NCBI GenBank assembly: GCA_964462985.1
Contig: CAYXAA010000023.1
Coordinates: 1-64,000 of the forward strand
Origin: CAYXAA01 sp964462985
GTDB taxonomy: Bacteria; Pseudomonadota; Alphaproteobacteria; Rhizobiales; Stappiaceae
Length of the DNA: 64,000 nucleotides
Reading direction: 5' to 3'
Part shown: positions 51,099-61,139 of the stretch, in pieces
How positions within the stretch are numbered: the first letter of the stretch is position 1
Layout of the letters: each line of letters starts with the position of its first letter
Notes under the pieces: model-generated
The model's database searches: none
The model's input: only the letters and a program-made list of their open reading frames with translations
Told to the model about the DNA's origin: nothing
Position numbers and translations under genes: made by a program

Positions 51099-51770
51099 TT
51101 ACCTGCCCTGCTTTTCCCTAGCGTTGGCCAGATAATCGATCACGAACAGCTTCGGATTGGTCGGCCCGTTCACCGTGGTGTTGTAGATCGCGACCGAGGT
51201 GTCGTAACCCTGCGCGTCAGTGACCGTCCACTGCTTCAGTTCAGTCGACTTGGCGTCGAAGATCAACGTCAGCTTTCCCGAACCGAAGGTGGAATCGTCC
51301 TCGATCACCACGGTCACGAGGTCGGGCTCCACGGCAACGTTGGTAACCTTGGCTTCCCTCGTCAGATCGATGTTCTCGGCGAGCAGAAACCGCAGCGGCG
51401 TCTGCCTCAGCGGCCAGATATCCTGGGTGGCGAGCTTGCGGTCCTTCACCGACACCGACTTGCCGTCGGCGATGATGTCAATCTTGGCCGGCGGATTGTA
51501 ATAGAACCGGATTTTGCCGGGGCGAGCGAGGTAGAACTTGCCCTCCGCGCGCTCACCGTTCGGCCCGAACTGGATGAAGTCGCCGTGCATCGTCTTGACC
51601 GAATTGAAGTACTTGTTGATGCCGGCAAGCGTTTGCTGCTGCTGGGCCGTCAGGGTCGCGGCGGCTCGTGCAGGCGCCGGCGACGGCAGGATCACGCCGG
51701 TGGCGAAGGCAGCGGCAACGAGGCCGACGGCCAGCGCCAGGCGGCGAAGCGGGCGGCGGGAAAGGGTCAT
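51099..51770 (-). CDS. lolA: LolA family outer-membrane lipoprotein carrier protein
   Basis: LolA carries lipoproteins across the periplasm from LolCDE to the outer membrane. The ATG at 51770 gives 223 residues with a signal peptide (LRRLALAVGLVAAAFATGV, cleaved near residue 38 at ARA-AA). The mature LolA-like domain has INKYFNSVKTMHGDFIQFGPNGERAEGKFYLARPGKIRF, LLAENIDLTREA and TLIFDAKSTELKQWTVTDAQGYDTSVAIYN, with the strand pattern of an incomplete beta barrel. It follows ftsK on the same strand, 125 bp downstream. The ftsK-lolA order is conserved across alphaproteobacteria. Confidence 0.92.
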   Translation of the reverse strand: MTLSRRPLRRLALAVGLVAAAFATGVILPSPAPARAAATLTAQQQQTLAGINKYFNSVKTMHGDFIQFGPNGERAEGKFYLARPGKIRFYYNPPAKIDIIADGKSVSVKDRKLATQDIWPLRQTPLRFLLAENIDLTREAKVTNVAVEPDLVTVVIEDDSTFGSGKLTLIFDAKSTELKQWTVTDAQGYDTSVAIYNTTVNGPTNPKLFVIDYLANAREKQGR

Positions 51771-51895
51771 GCGGATTCCTCCGACAATCATTGCGGCTCG
51801 CACCTCGCTATTTCGACAACAGCCCGAGCCTCGGAAACTCTCTTCTGCAGCCGCTACTAGCGGCCTATGGCGAAGTTGCGGCACTCCTTCTGCCC

Positions 51896-54652
51896 TCAGT
51901 AATCGGAGTCGGCGCCGCCTTCGAGCAGGATCTCGCGCTTGCCGGCATGATTGGCAGGACCGACGATACCCTCCCTCTCCATCCGCTCGATGATAGAAGC
52001 TGCCCGATTATAGCCGATAGACAACCGACGTTGGACATAGGACGTGGACGCCTTCTTGTCGCGCAGCACGATGGCAACCGCCTTGTCGTAAAGGTCGGCA
52101 CCGTCTTCGCTGCCACCACCGCCGGCAAGCATGTCATAGGGGCTGTCGCCGCCCTCGTCGTCCTCGGTGACGGCCTCAAGGTATTGAGGCGCGCCCTGGG
52201 CCTTCAGGTGATTGACGATGTGCTCGACCTCCTCGTCGGAGACGAAGGGGCCGTGGACCCGCTGAATACGGCCGCCGCCGGCCATGTAGAGCATATCGCC
52301 CTGCCCGAGCAGCTGCTCGGCGCCTTGCTCGCCGAGGATGGTACGGCTGTCGATCTTCGACGTCACCTGGAACGAGATGCGCGTCGGAAAATTTGCCTTG
52401 ATCGTGCCGGTAATGACGTCGACCGACGGGCGCTGAGTTGCCATGATGATGTGAATTCCGGCCGCGCGGGCCATCTGAGCGAGACGCTGGATTGCTCCTT
52501 CGATGTCCTTGCCGGCGACCATCATAAGATCGGCCATCTCGTCGACGATCACGACGATATAGGGCATCGGCTCCAGCGGCAGGTTCTCGTCCTCGTAGAT
52601 CGGCTCGCCGGTGTCGCGGTCGAAGCCGGTCTGGACCGTGCGGGTGAAGCTCTCGCCCTTGGCAAGTGCCTGGGCGACCCGCGTGTTGTAGCCGTCGATG
52701 TTGCGCACGCCCATCTTCGACATCAGCTTGTAACGTTCCTCCATTTCGCGGACCGTCCACTTGAGTGCGACCACTGCCTTCTTGGGATCGGTCACGACCG
52801 GAGACAGCAGATGAGGAATGCCGTCGTAGATGGAGAGTTCCAGCATCTTCGGGTCGATCATGATCAGCTTGCACTGGTCCGGCGTCAGCCGATAGAGCAG
52901 CGAGAGGATCATGGTGTTGATCGACACCGACTTGCCCGAGCCCGTGGTACCGGCGACAAGCAGATGCGGCATGCGGGCAAGGTCGGCGATGACCGGCTCG
53001 CCGCCGATCGTCTTGCCGAGCGCCAACGGTAGCTTGCCTTTCGACTTCTCGAAATCCTGCGAGGCGAGCAACTCGCGCAAATAGACGGTCTCTCGGCGCT
53101 GGTTCGGCAACTCGATGCCGATCGCGTTCTTGCCCGGGATGACCGCGACGCGGGCGGAGATCGCACTCATCGACCGTGCGATGTCATCGGCAAGACCGAT
53201 CACACGGGAAGACTTGATGCCCGGCGCCGGCTCCAGCTCATAGAGCGTGACCACGGGACCCGGCCGGACCTCGATGATCTCACCCCGGACGCCGAAATCC
53301 TCCAGCACGCCTTCAAGGATGCGGGCATTCTGCTCCAGCGCCTCGGCACTGATAGAGGGACCACGGCTGGCGGCCGCTTTGGGTTCAACAAGCAGACGCA
53401 GTGGCGGCAGTTCGTAAACCTCTGGCACGCCGAGCAGCGAAGGCTGCTGCTCGGCCATGACGCGGCGACCGGGCCTTGGCCGGGGTGCCGGCGGCACCAC
53501 GCGGCCAGCCGGCTCAGCCGCCGTGCCCGTCCGGGGAGCGGCGATACCGACCGGCCTGAGCGCCTGCCGCGCCGGCGCCGGGGGTTCATCGTCGAAATCG
53601 TCCTCCACGTCGAAGTCGGAATCATCCACGTCATGGGCCGGCGGGACAACCCGGGGCGCGGTGTCGACATCGATCCTTGGCTCCGCCGGAAGCACGGCAG
53701 CCTCGGGGTAGAATGCGTCGAGTCCGTCGTCGTCCTGCGGCAGCAGACGTGCACGGAGACGGAATTTGTCCCGCCACGAGCGCTGGCGACGCCCGTCGTC
53801 GTCCTCAAACTCGTCACCCTCGAATTCGTCGTACTCCTCCTCGTAGTCGTCAGCCGGATCTTGCCGGCGCGCGCGGCGCAACAGCGTGCGGCGCACCGTG
53901 GCGCGAGCGAGGAGGCCCCAGTGAGTCACGGCGCCAGCCACCGCCGCGAACCGGCTGTCGCCATCGTCATCCTCTTCGTCGTCCTCGAACTCGTCCTCGG
54001 CGGCGGTTCGTCCGCGCCCAGCGGCCAGCCCGGCGGGGGACGTCTCGATGAAAGCCTCCACCGGATCGCTACCGATCCAGCCTGCTGCACGCAGCATCAA
54101 CAACAGAGAAGGCACGCCAAAGCCGAGACATCCGACGATCGTGGCCATTCCCGGCGTCAGCGACGTCATCAGCTTCGCCGGAAAGTGGTGCACGAAATCA
54201 CCGAGAAAGCCGCCAAGGCCGGTCGGGAGCGGCCAGCCTTCCGGGATCGGCAACGCAGCGAGGCTGCCGGCCGCAAGCAACGTGCCGACAAACCAGGCAA
54301 AGACGCGACGCCGCGCGAGGCGCAGCGCGCGGCCTGTGAAGAGCCTCCAGCCCCACAGTATGACCGGGAGCAGGAACACTGCGGTCGACAGGCCGATCGA
54401 CTGCATCAGAAGGTCAGAGATCACCGCTCCGGGCCAGCCGAGCGCATTGCGCACCGGCTCGCCAGTGGCGTGATTGAGGCTCGGATCGGACACGGACCAC
54501 GTGGCCAAGGCTGCAGCAAGGGCCGCGGTGAATGCGATCAGTGCCAGACCGCTCGCGCCGACCAGATTGCGCTTTAGGAAGCGCTTGATGGGATTGATGT
54601 CGTCGAGATCAACTGTCGTCCGTCCCGGACGTATTGCGGCTGCGCGCCTCAT
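51896..54652 (-). CDS. ftsK: DNA translocase FtsK
   Basis: FtsK anchors at the division septum and pumps DNA to the terminus, activating XerCD (xerD also lies in this window). The 918-residue protein has four membrane helices in the first 175 residues, then a Pro/Asp/Glu-rich linker (about 200-430) with strongly acidic blocks such as DEFEDDEEDDDGD. The RecA-like motor follows (Walker A GTTGSGKS, DEMADLMMVAGKDIE and ATQRPSVDVITG), then the gamma DNA-reading domain (DKKASTSYVQRRLSIGYNRAA) at the C-terminus. Its start overlaps the aminotransferase stop by 4 bp. Identification is certain; the acidic linker is longer and more charged than in E. coli-type proteins. Confidence 0.96.
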   Translation of the reverse strand: MRRAAAIRPGRTTVDLDDINPIKRFLKRNLVGASGLALIAFTAALAAALATWSVSDPSLNHATGEPVRNALGWPGAVISDLLMQSIGLSTAVFLLPVILWGWRLFTGRALRLARRRVFAWFVGTLLAAGSLAALPIPEGWPLPTGLGGFLGDFVHHFPAKLMTSLTPGMATIVGCLGFGVPSLLLMLRAAGWIGSDPVEAFIETSPAGLAAGRGRTAAEDEFEDDEEDDDGDSRFAAVAGAVTHWGLLARATVRRTLLRRARRQDPADDYEEEYDEFEGDEFEDDDGRRQRSWRDKFRLRARLLPQDDDGLDAFYPEAAVLPAEPRIDVDTAPRVVPPAHDVDDSDFDVEDDFDDEPPAPARQALRPVGIAAPRTGTAAEPAGRVVPPAPRPRPGRRVMAEQQPSLLGVPEVYELPPLRLLVEPKAAASRGPSISAEALEQNARILEGVLEDFGVRGEIIEVRPGPVVTLYELEPAPGIKSSRVIGLADDIARSMSAISARVAVIPGKNAIGIELPNQRRETVYLRELLASQDFEKSKGKLPLALGKTIGGEPVIADLARMPHLLVAGTTGSGKSVSINTMILSLLYRLTPDQCKLIMIDPKMLELSIYDGIPHLLSPVVTDPKKAVVALKWTVREMEERYKLMSKMGVRNIDGYNTRVAQALAKGESFTRTVQTGFDRDTGEPIYEDENLPLEPMPYIVVIVDEMADLMMVAGKDIEGAIQRLAQMARAAGIHIIMATQRPSVDVITGTIKANFPTRISFQVTSKIDSRTILGEQGAEQLLGQGDMLYMAGGGRIQRVHGPFVSDEEVEHIVNHLKAQGAPQYLEAVTEDDEGGDSPYDMLAGGGGSEDGADLYDKAVAIVLRDKKASTSYVQRRLSIGYNRAASIIERMEREGIVGPANHAGKREILLEGGADSDY

Positions 54653-55875
54653 TCCAGCTTCTCCAGGATCGTCGCCACGCGTCGGAGCCCGGTCTCGACC
54701 TTCCCGACGTCATCCACCAAGGCAATGCGGATGTAGTCTGCTCCCGGGTTGTTGCCCGAGGATCCGTCACTGGCCAGAAACGCCCCCGGCAGTACCCTGA
54801 CACCGACCTCGGCCCAAAGCCGCCGCGTCACGGCAAGCCCACCGCCCCAGCGCGACACGTCCAGCCAAAGGAAGAAGCCGGCCGGCGGCGTTACCCGGCC
54901 GAGGAGCGGGCCGAGCAGTCGTTCGGCGATTGCGAATTTTTCATTGTAGAGTCTGCGATTTTGTTCAACGTGGGATTCGTCTGCGAAAGCAGCCGCCGCG
55001 ACAGCCTGTAACGGCAGCGGCACTTGCGGCGCGGCCAGACCCCGAAAGCGCGCCCAAGCAGCTAGATACTCGGGGTCTCCGGCCGCAAAGCCGCAACGCA
55101 GTCCGGCAAGATTCGACCGCTTGGAAAGCGAATTGAAGCTTACGAGCTTATCGTAGCCCGTCCCGAGCTTATGCGCCGCTTCGAGGACTCCGACCGGCGG
55201 CTGGTCGCGATAGATTTCGGAATAGCACTCGTCGGCGAAGATGAAGAAGTGGTGACGACGAGCGAGGTCAATCAGTGCTTCCCAGGCGGCAAGGTCGGCA
55301 GCAACGCCCTGAGGATTGGCCGGTGAGGCGTAATAGACGGCAATGGTACGGTCGAGGAGCTCCGGATCGAGCACATCCAGATCGGGCAGGAATCCTGTCT
55401 CCGACCGCGCGTCCAGCATCACCGCCTCCGCGCCAGCGACATGAGCCGCCGCGGCATAGGTCTGGTAGAACGGATTGGGCAGCAGAACCGCCGGTCGGGA
55501 CTTCGGCTTGGCAAGGAGATCGCGCGCCCAGATCGCAGCGAAGGTCAGGCCCTCGCGCGAACCGTTCAGCGGCACGATGCCGCGCTCTCGGTCAATCGAG
55601 GCGGCGAGGCCATAGCGCCGATCGAGCCAGTCGGCGACGGCATTGCGGAACTCGGCCGTTCCGGTCATGGCAGGATAACGGCTGAAGTCGGCGAGATTGG
55701 CTTGAAGCACGGCGCCAACGAATCCGGGAATCGGATGCCGCGGCTCGCCGATTGTCATCACGATCGGCTCCGCACCTGCGGCAACACCGTCGAGGAGGCC
55801 GGCGAGTCGCTGGAACGGGTTGGCCGACGGCAAGGTCGACGGAGCCGGGGCAGGAGGGGCGAGCGGCGCCTGCAT
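54649..55875 (-). CDS. class I PLP-dependent aminotransferase (DapC-like)
   Basis: The ATG at 55875 gives 408 residues. The PLP lysine lies in SFNSLSKRSNLAGLRCGF; other fold-type I features are PLNGSREGLTFAAI, NPFYQTYAAAA, YYASPANPQG and the aspartate-binding DECYSEIY. This sequence type is usually annotated N-succinyldiaminopimelate aminotransferase (DapC) in Hyphomicrobiales, acting in lysine/diaminopimelate synthesis, but a broader aromatic or aspartate specificity cannot be excluded. It overlaps ftsK by 4 bp (ATGA), the first gene in the unit with ftsK, lolA and perhaps the ATP-grasp gene. Confidence 0.88.
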   Translation of the reverse strand: MQAPLAPPAPAPSTLPSANPFQRLAGLLDGVAAGAEPIVMTIGEPRHPIPGFVGAVLQANLADFSRYPAMTGTAEFRNAVADWLDRRYGLAASIDRERGIVPLNGSREGLTFAAIWARDLLAKPKSRPAVLLPNPFYQTYAAAAHVAGAEAVMLDARSETGFLPDLDVLDPELLDRTIAVYYASPANPQGVAADLAAWEALIDLARRHHFFIFADECYSEIYRDQPPVGVLEAAHKLGTGYDKLVSFNSLSKRSNLAGLRCGFAAGDPEYLAAWARFRGLAAPQVPLPLQAVAAAAFADESHVEQNRRLYNEKFAIAERLLGPLLGRVTPPAGFFLWLDVSRWGGGLAVTRRLWAEVGVRVLPGAFLASDGSSGNNPGADYIRIALVDDVGKVETGLRRVATILEKLE

Positions 55876-56003
55876 GGTCGGACGGGAATTCCTCCAAGAA
55901 CGAGACAAGACGATCGCGGGCAGGCTAGCGGGGCTTGGTAAATCTCTCATTAACCAAGGCGCGCCGCCGCCAACGCGCCGGAGCGGGCGTCGAACGCCGC
56001 CGC

Positions 56004-56240
56004 CTAAAAATCGCTGGCGATTCCCTTGACCTCCCAGTCGTCATAGCGCGCCGGATCGAGACCACCGCGGCCGTCGATCTCCCGCGGCATCGCCCTTTGC
56101 CGCTCGTCGATCGCTTTGCGACGGGCCTCCGCCTCGGCAAGCGCACGCTGCGCCGCCGGGGACAAATTGCGGCAGTCGCCGGAGGTACTGCCCGATTCGC
56201 CAAGCGGCGGAGTGGATGGCTGGTTTGCTTGATTGCTCAT
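56004..56240 (-). CDS. DUF1674 protein, succinate dehydrogenase assembly factor 4 (SDHAF4)-like
   Basis: The ATG at 56240 gives 78 residues. The C-terminus GGLDPARYDDWEVKGIASDF is the diagnostic DUF1674/SDHAF4 motif that assists flavinated SdhA during complex II assembly. The first half is a low-complexity Ser/Pro/Glu-rich segment with a single Cys. The start is chosen because an upstream ATG at 56267 adds nine unconserved residues. No sdh genes are near. It is minus strand, diverging from htpX by 241 bp. Confidence 0.88.
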   Translation of the reverse strand: MSNQANQPSTPPLGESGSTSGDCRNLSPAAQRALAEAEARRKAIDERQRAMPREIDGRGGLDPARYDDWEVKGIASDF

Positions 56241-56481
56241 TCTTTCCGATTCGTAGTTGAGGTTCATTTTCCATGATGTTTGCGCCGCTCGCCCATCGGC
56301 AAGGATCTTGCAGGCGGCGCGCCTTACGCCAACATATAGGAGCGAGCGCGCCGGTGGCAGGACCGAATCGGCGGACCGTGGCGCGGCCGGGCGGAACCCG
56401 CCACGGCGCTTTGACTGCGATCGGGCTTTTGAGGTTCCTGAATGTAGGGTTACAAAAGGCCGATTCAGGTAGGGGTTCAGG

Positions 56482-57441
56482 ATGAACTATTTCCGGACGG
56501 CTCTTCTTCTTGCCGCCATGACGGCGCTTTTCATGGGCGTCGGCTTCCTGATCGGCGGTGAAAGCGGCATGATGATCGCTCTTGTGATCGCTGCCGCGAT
56601 GAACCTCTTCAGCTATTGGAACGCCGACAAGATGGTGCTGTCCATGCACCATGCCGTCGAGGTCGATGAACGTCAGGCGCCGGAGTTCTACCATTTGGTC
56701 CGGGAACTGGCGGCCCGCGCCGAGTTGCCGATGCCCAAGGTCTATATTATCGACAACCCGCAGCCGAATGCTTTCGCAACCGGGCGCAATCCTGAAAACG
56801 CTGCGGTGGCCGCAACGACGGGTCTGCTCGACCGACTATCGCGAGAGGAAATCGCCGGCGTGATGGCCCATGAGCTCGCGCACGTAAAGAACCGCGACAC
56901 GCTGATCATGACGATCACTGCGACCATTGCCGGCGCGATCTCGATGCTCGCCAACTTCGCCTTCTTCTTCGGCGGAAATCGCGACAACAACAACCCGATC
57001 GGTTTCATTGGCGTTATCGTCGCCATGATCGTTGCCCCGCTGGCGGCCATGCTCGTGCAGATGGCGATCTCCCGAACACGGGAATATGCTGCGGACCGGA
57101 TGGGTGCAATGATCTGCGGTGAGCCGTTGTGGCTGGCGTCAGCGCTCAGCAAGATCGCACGCGGTGCGGCGCAAATTCCCAATCCGGATGCCGAGCGCAA
57201 TCCCGCAACGGCACATATGTTCATCATCAATCCGCTATCTGGCGAGCGCATGGACAACCTTTTCTCCACGCACCCTAATACCGACAATCGTATCGCCGCG
57301 CTGCAGCAGCTCGCAGCGGAGATGGGGGGCGGCTCTGCTCCACGCGCGATGACGTCCGTTCGCCGTGCGGGAGCGACGGGTCCGTGGAGCGGCACCGGAT
57401 CAGCTAGCTCCGGCGGCCGCCGTCACGGTCCCTGGGGTTGA
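56482..57441 (+). CDS. htpX: zinc metalloprotease HtpX
   Basis: HtpX is a heat-shock membrane protease that degrades misfolded inner-membrane proteins. The 319-residue protein has two N-terminal hydrophobic helices, the zinc motif AHELAHVKNRDT (HExxH, about residue 131), a further hydrophobic pair (ITATIAGAISMLANFAFFFGG), and the third zinc ligand Glu in REYAADRMGA. The C-terminal 40 residues are Gly/Ser-rich and not conserved. Length is slightly above E. coli HtpX (293). Usually RpoH controlled; I see no clear heat-shock promoter upstream. Directly followed by rsmB in the same direction. Confidence 0.94.
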   Translation: MNYFRTALLLAAMTALFMGVGFLIGGESGMMIALVIAAAMNLFSYWNADKMVLSMHHAVEVDERQAPEFYHLVRELAARAELPMPKVYIIDNPQPNAFATGRNPENAAVAATTGLLDRLSREEIAGVMAHELAHVKNRDTLIMTITATIAGAISMLANFAFFFGGNRDNNNPIGFIGVIVAMIVAPLAAMLVQMAISRTREYAADRMGAMICGEPLWLASALSKIARGAAQIPNPDAERNPATAHMFIINPLSGERMDNLFSTHPNTDNRIAALQQLAAEMGGGSAPRAMTSVRRAGATGPWSGTGSASSGGRRHGPWG

Positions 57442-57553
57442 GGCGACCGGCTAATCCCCAAGCAAATCTGAGCGTCGGCAGCCATTCACAGAGGCGGACC
57501 GCCGGCGCTTTGCCGGATGTCGAACGGATCCTATATGCTGCGCCTCGGGCGCC

Positions 57554-58999
57554 GTGACCGGCGCCAAGTCCTGCTTTCGATACTGGTCCACGAAAACCCG
57601 AATAAGCGAGACCCGATTGGCCGACGTACCAAGACGCGGAACTCGAACTCTGCCTCGCAACAGGATTCGTCCCGAAGCCAAACCGGTCGTGGGGTTGGCG
57701 GCGCGCCGAACCGCGGTCAACATTCTTGGGCGGGTTGTGCGTCAACGCCGGCCGCTCGATCAAGAACTCGATGTCGCGCACGGCGATAGCGCCCTGCAGG
57801 CGCTGGCCGCAAGGGACTGGGCGCTGGTACGGGCGATTCTCGGCGCAGCGCTCCGCCACCGGGGCCAGATCGCCTCCGTGTTGGATACCCTGATCGAGAA
57901 GCCGATTCCCGAGCGGACCGGCCGGGTGGACGACATTCTTCACATCGGTGCCGCTCAGATCCTGTTCCTCGACGTGCCGGATCACGCCGCAGTCTCACTT
58001 GCCGTCACGATCGCCGAATTGGATCGCCGAGCCCGGCCTTACAAGGCGCTGGTCAACGGCGTGCTGCGCCGCCTTGCGCGGGAGCGTGACGACCTGCTCA
58101 CCCAATTCTCCGAACCCTGGCGCAATACGCCGGTCTGGCTCTATGCCCGCTGGCAGGCCGCCTACGGGGAGGATCGCGCAGCGGCAATTGCGGCCGCGCA
58201 CCTGCTCGAGCCGAATCTCGACCTGACAGTGAAAGCCGACGCCAGTAGCTGGGCGGAGCGTCTCGGCGGCCGTGTCGTGGCGGCCGATACTGTGCGGCTC
58301 ACCAACCATTCGGGACGGATTGAGCAGCTCGCTGGCTATGAAACCGGCGCCTGGTGGGTGCAGGATGCCGCAGCGTCCCTTCCGGCCCGGCTGCTGGGCG
58401 ATGTCGCGGGCAAGCGTGTAGCCGATCTCTGCGCCGCGCCCGGCGGCAAGACGGCGCAGCTCGCTGCTGCCGGTGCCAACGTCACGGCGGTCGATATTTC
58501 TGCGCCGCGGCTGAAGCGGCTCGCCGACAACCTGCGCCGCCTGGGCCTATCGGCCGATAGCATCGTCTCCGACCTACGCACGTGGCAGCCGGACGCGCCC
58601 TTCGACGCCATCCTACTCGATGCGCCGTGCTCGGCGACCGGGACAATCCGCCGACACCCCGACGTCGCCTGGACCAAGACCGAAGCGGATATTGCGGCTC
58701 TTGTAGCTGTGCAGCGTGAAATTTTTGATCGCACGATAGAATGGCTAAGTCCGGGCGGCGTGCTGGTCTATTGCACCTGCTCGCTACAGCCGGAGGAAGG
58801 CGAACGACAGGTAGAGGCGATCCTCGCCCGCCGTAGTGATCTTCGCCGCGTTCCGGTCACGCCGGATGAGATCGGCGGGCTCGCAGAAGCGGTCACACCG
58901 GACGGTGATTTGCGCACCCTTCCATCGATGCTTTCCGCTGAGCCGCCGCAGGCGGGTGGTCTCGACGGGTTTTTCGCGGCAAGAATGCGGCGGGTTTAA
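57554..58999 (+). CDS. rsmB: 16S rRNA (cytosine-C5)-methyltransferase RsmB family (Sun/NOL1/NOP2)
   Basis: RsmB methylates C967 of 16S rRNA. The 481-residue frame includes an N-terminal NusB-like RNA-binding domain (LAARRTAVNILGRVVRQRRPLDQEL, about residues 48-190), then the SAM-binding Rossmann domain (VADLCAAPGGKTAQLAAAGANV), ILLDAPCSATGT with one catalytic Cys, and VYCTCSLQPEEGE with the second. The start is uncertain: the ATG at 57554 adds a basic extension, while TTG at 57617 begins closer to the conserved region. Upstream is htpX; downstream come the heparinase gene and purH in the usual order. Confidence 0.92.
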   Translation: MTGAKSCFRYWSTKTRISETRLADVPRRGTRTLPRNRIRPEAKPVVGLAARRTAVNILGRVVRQRRPLDQELDVAHGDSALQALAARDWALVRAILGAALRHRGQIASVLDTLIEKPIPERTGRVDDILHIGAAQILFLDVPDHAAVSLAVTIAELDRRARPYKALVNGVLRRLARERDDLLTQFSEPWRNTPVWLYARWQAAYGEDRAAAIAAAHLLEPNLDLTVKADASSWAERLGGRVVAADTVRLTNHSGRIEQLAGYETGAWWVQDAAASLPARLLGDVAGKRVADLCAAPGGKTAQLAAAGANVTAVDISAPRLKRLADNLRRLGLSADSIVSDLRTWQPDAPFDAILLDAPCSATGTIRRHPDVAWTKTEADIAALVAVQREIFDRTIEWLSPGGVLVYCTCSLQPEEGERQVEAILARRSDLRRVPVTPDEIGGLAEAVTPDGDLRTLPSMLSAEPPQAGGLDGFFAARMRRV

Positions 59000-59390
59000 C
59001 ACTTAAATAACCCTTCATCTTCGCAATGGGTAAACGGCACGCTAACCTTACGGCCGGCGCGGCGAAGACTCCCATCGCCGCGGGGTCGGGCACACGGGAG
59101 TCACAGCCGGGCCTGCACGCATAGAGGTGCAAGTCGGTGATCCTAGGTACTTGAACTCGGTCAACTGTCCTGCTGCCGGCATGAGACCGCCCGAGAGCAG
59201 GATGATGTGGAACGTCCGAAAGGCGGTGCGAAGCGGCGTGGAGGCGGACGCACATTCGACGAATTTGTTGTTTTGGGGTGTTGATCCGAGCGGCGCTGCG
59301 AGCCGACGCGCCGCTCGGCCACGGCCTCATCAGCGGGCCGTACCTTCGATCGCAGCGCGTGTTTTCGGCAGTGGAGGGTTGAACGAGGGC
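59000..59390. other. GC-rich intergenic region before the heparinase gene
   Basis: About 390 bases without a supported gene. Short hairpins are visible (for example TGCAC/GTGCA near 59115-59135 and ACTCCC/GGGAGT near 59070-59100), but none matches a known RNA. The stretch at 59000-59045 is AT-richer and contains TTAA-like elements that may be part of a promoter. Confidence 0.4.
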
Positions 59391-61139
59391 ATGGCGCTCG
59401 GGGCGATGTCCGAACAGGCTCGGGTCTGGGGTCTTCTGGCCCATGCCCTATGGCAGTCGATGCTGAGACGGTTGCACGGCGGACCCTTGTTCCGCTGGCA
59501 GCCGCTCGCGGCCGTTCCCGCGCGCCTGCTCATCGCCCCCCAGGATCTCCGCACCTCCGATGCCACCAATGCCGCGGACATCTACGCCGGACGGTTCCTG
59601 TTTGCCGGGCACCTGGTCGAAACCGGCGGCAAGTCTCCCTTCGAAATCGAGGCGCCGTCAGACGACTGGAGCCGGGCGCTGCACGGCTTTGGCTGGCTGC
59701 GCCATCTCAGGGCCGCACAAACCAACGTCGCCAAGCAGAACGCACGCGCCCTGGTCGATGAATGGATCCGGCTCTGTAGTCGCCGGGACCGGATCGCGTG
59801 GGAGGAGGCCGTCGTTGCTCGGCGTGTGCTGTCATGGCTGTCGCAGTCGCCACTCATCCTCGACGGCTGCAGCCGCGAGTTCTACCGACGCTTTCTGCGC
59901 TCGCTGGCCCGGCAGGTTCGGTATCTGCGCCAGACCGTCAATGAGACACCGGATGGCGTGCCGCGGCTGACTGCAGCGATCGCCGTGGCCGCAGCCACAG
60001 TGTCAATGGCCGGCCAAGGCCGTTACGTGCGCCAGAGCATGCGCCGGCTCGACCATGAATTGGCGCGCCAGATCCTACCGGACGGCGGCCACGTCTCCCG
60101 CAACCCGGGGGCGCTGCTCGAGATCTTGGTCGACCTGCTGCCGGTTCGCCAGGCGCTCACCGTCCAGGGTCTACCTGCTTCGCCGGCGATCATGCAGACG
60201 ATCGATCGGGTCATGCCGATGATCCGCTTTTTTCGTCACGGCGATGGCGCCTTTGCCCATTTCAACGGCATGGGCACGACGCCGGCGGACCTGGTAGCGA
60301 CGATACTTGCCTATGACGATGCCCGCGGCGCACCGCCGGGCAATGCCCCGCACTCCGGCTACCAGCGGCTGGCCGGGGGCGACACCGTGGTCCTGATGGA
60401 CACGGGCAAGCCGCCGCCGCCCACCGTCAGCGATCAGGCCCATGCCGGCTGCCTTTCTTTCGAACTGTCGTCGCGGCGCAACCGCGTCATCGTCAACTGC
60501 GGCGTTTCGGCTCAAGACCGGGGCGGCTGGCGGACGGTGGCTCGCTCGACCGCTGCTCACTCCACTGCAGGAATCGAGGATACCTCGTCGGCGCGCTTCC
60601 TGACGACCCCGCGTTACGGCCGATTGATCGGGGTACCCATCATCTCCGGGCCAACGGAAGTGCCGGTGCGCCGAGAGGAGACAGAGGCCGGCACCCGAAT
60701 TACCGCGAGCCACAACGGATACGTACCGCGCTTCAAGGTGGTTCACGAGCGCAGCATCGCACTCTCGGCAGACGGAAGCGTGCTCGACGGCCTCGACCGC
60801 TTCCGCACGGTGGGGGCTTTGGGCACACAGGACCGCTATACCATCCGCTTTCACCTGCATCCGCTCGTCAAGGCAAGCTCCGTCAGGTCGGGAACCGCCG
60901 TGGTGCTGCTGTTGCCCGACGGCGAGGCCTGGGAACTCGTTGCACCCAACGCCGAGATCGCGATCGAGGAATCGATTTATCTCTCTGATGTCTATGGCCA
61001 CCGCCGTACCGAGCAGATTGCAATCTACGGCCGCGTGCGCACGCAGCCCGAAGTGGCCTGGCAGTTGCGCCGGACCGCAAGCGGCAAAACTAGCCGCAGG
61101 CGCGTCAGCGACACCGCTGCGGCGGATCTCGGCCTTTGA
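59391..61139 (+). CDS. heparinase II/III family protein
   Basis: The ATG at 59391 gives 582 residues; longer readings start in Arg-rich non-conserved sequence. The N-terminal all-helical (alpha/alpha toroid) region holds NETPDGVPRLTAAIAVAAATVSMAG, RQILPDGGHVSRNPGALLEILVDLLPVRQAL and FRHGDGAFAHFNGMG. The C-terminal beta-sandwich heparinase_II_III domain carries SGYQRLAGGDTVVLMDTG, SFELSSRRNRVIVNCG, AHSTAGIEDTSSA and the HNGYV and RTEQIAIYG segments. It is not exported by an evident signal peptide. Its standard location between rsmB and purH suggests an envelope or exopolysaccharide role in Hyphomicrobiales, but the substrate is unknown. Confidence 0.86.
   Translation: MALGAMSEQARVWGLLAHALWQSMLRRLHGGPLFRWQPLAAVPARLLIAPQDLRTSDATNAADIYAGRFLFAGHLVETGGKSPFEIEAPSDDWSRALHGFGWLRHLRAAQTNVAKQNARALVDEWIRLCSRRDRIAWEEAVVARRVLSWLSQSPLILDGCSREFYRRFLRSLARQVRYLRQTVNETPDGVPRLTAAIAVAAATVSMAGQGRYVRQSMRRLDHELARQILPDGGHVSRNPGALLEILVDLLPVRQALTVQGLPASPAIMQTIDRVMPMIRFFRHGDGAFAHFNGMGTTPADLVATILAYDDARGAPPGNAPHSGYQRLAGGDTVVLMDTGKPPPPTVSDQAHAGCLSFELSSRRNRVIVNCGVSAQDRGGWRTVARSTAAHSTAGIEDTSSARFLTTPRYGRLIGVPIISGPTEVPVRREETEAGTRITASHNGYVPRFKVVHERSIALSADGSVLDGLDRFRTVGALGTQDRYTIRFHLHPLVKASSVRSGTAVVLLLPDGEAWELVAPNAEIAIEESIYLSDVYGHRRTEQIAIYGRVRTQPEVAWQLRRTASGKTSRRRVSDTAAADLGL

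Noticed and set aside
59127..59390. Longer N-terminus of the heparinase protein
   Set aside because: The 88 extra residues are Arg/Ala-rich with no family similarity; the ATG at 59391 fits the conserved start of the helical domain.
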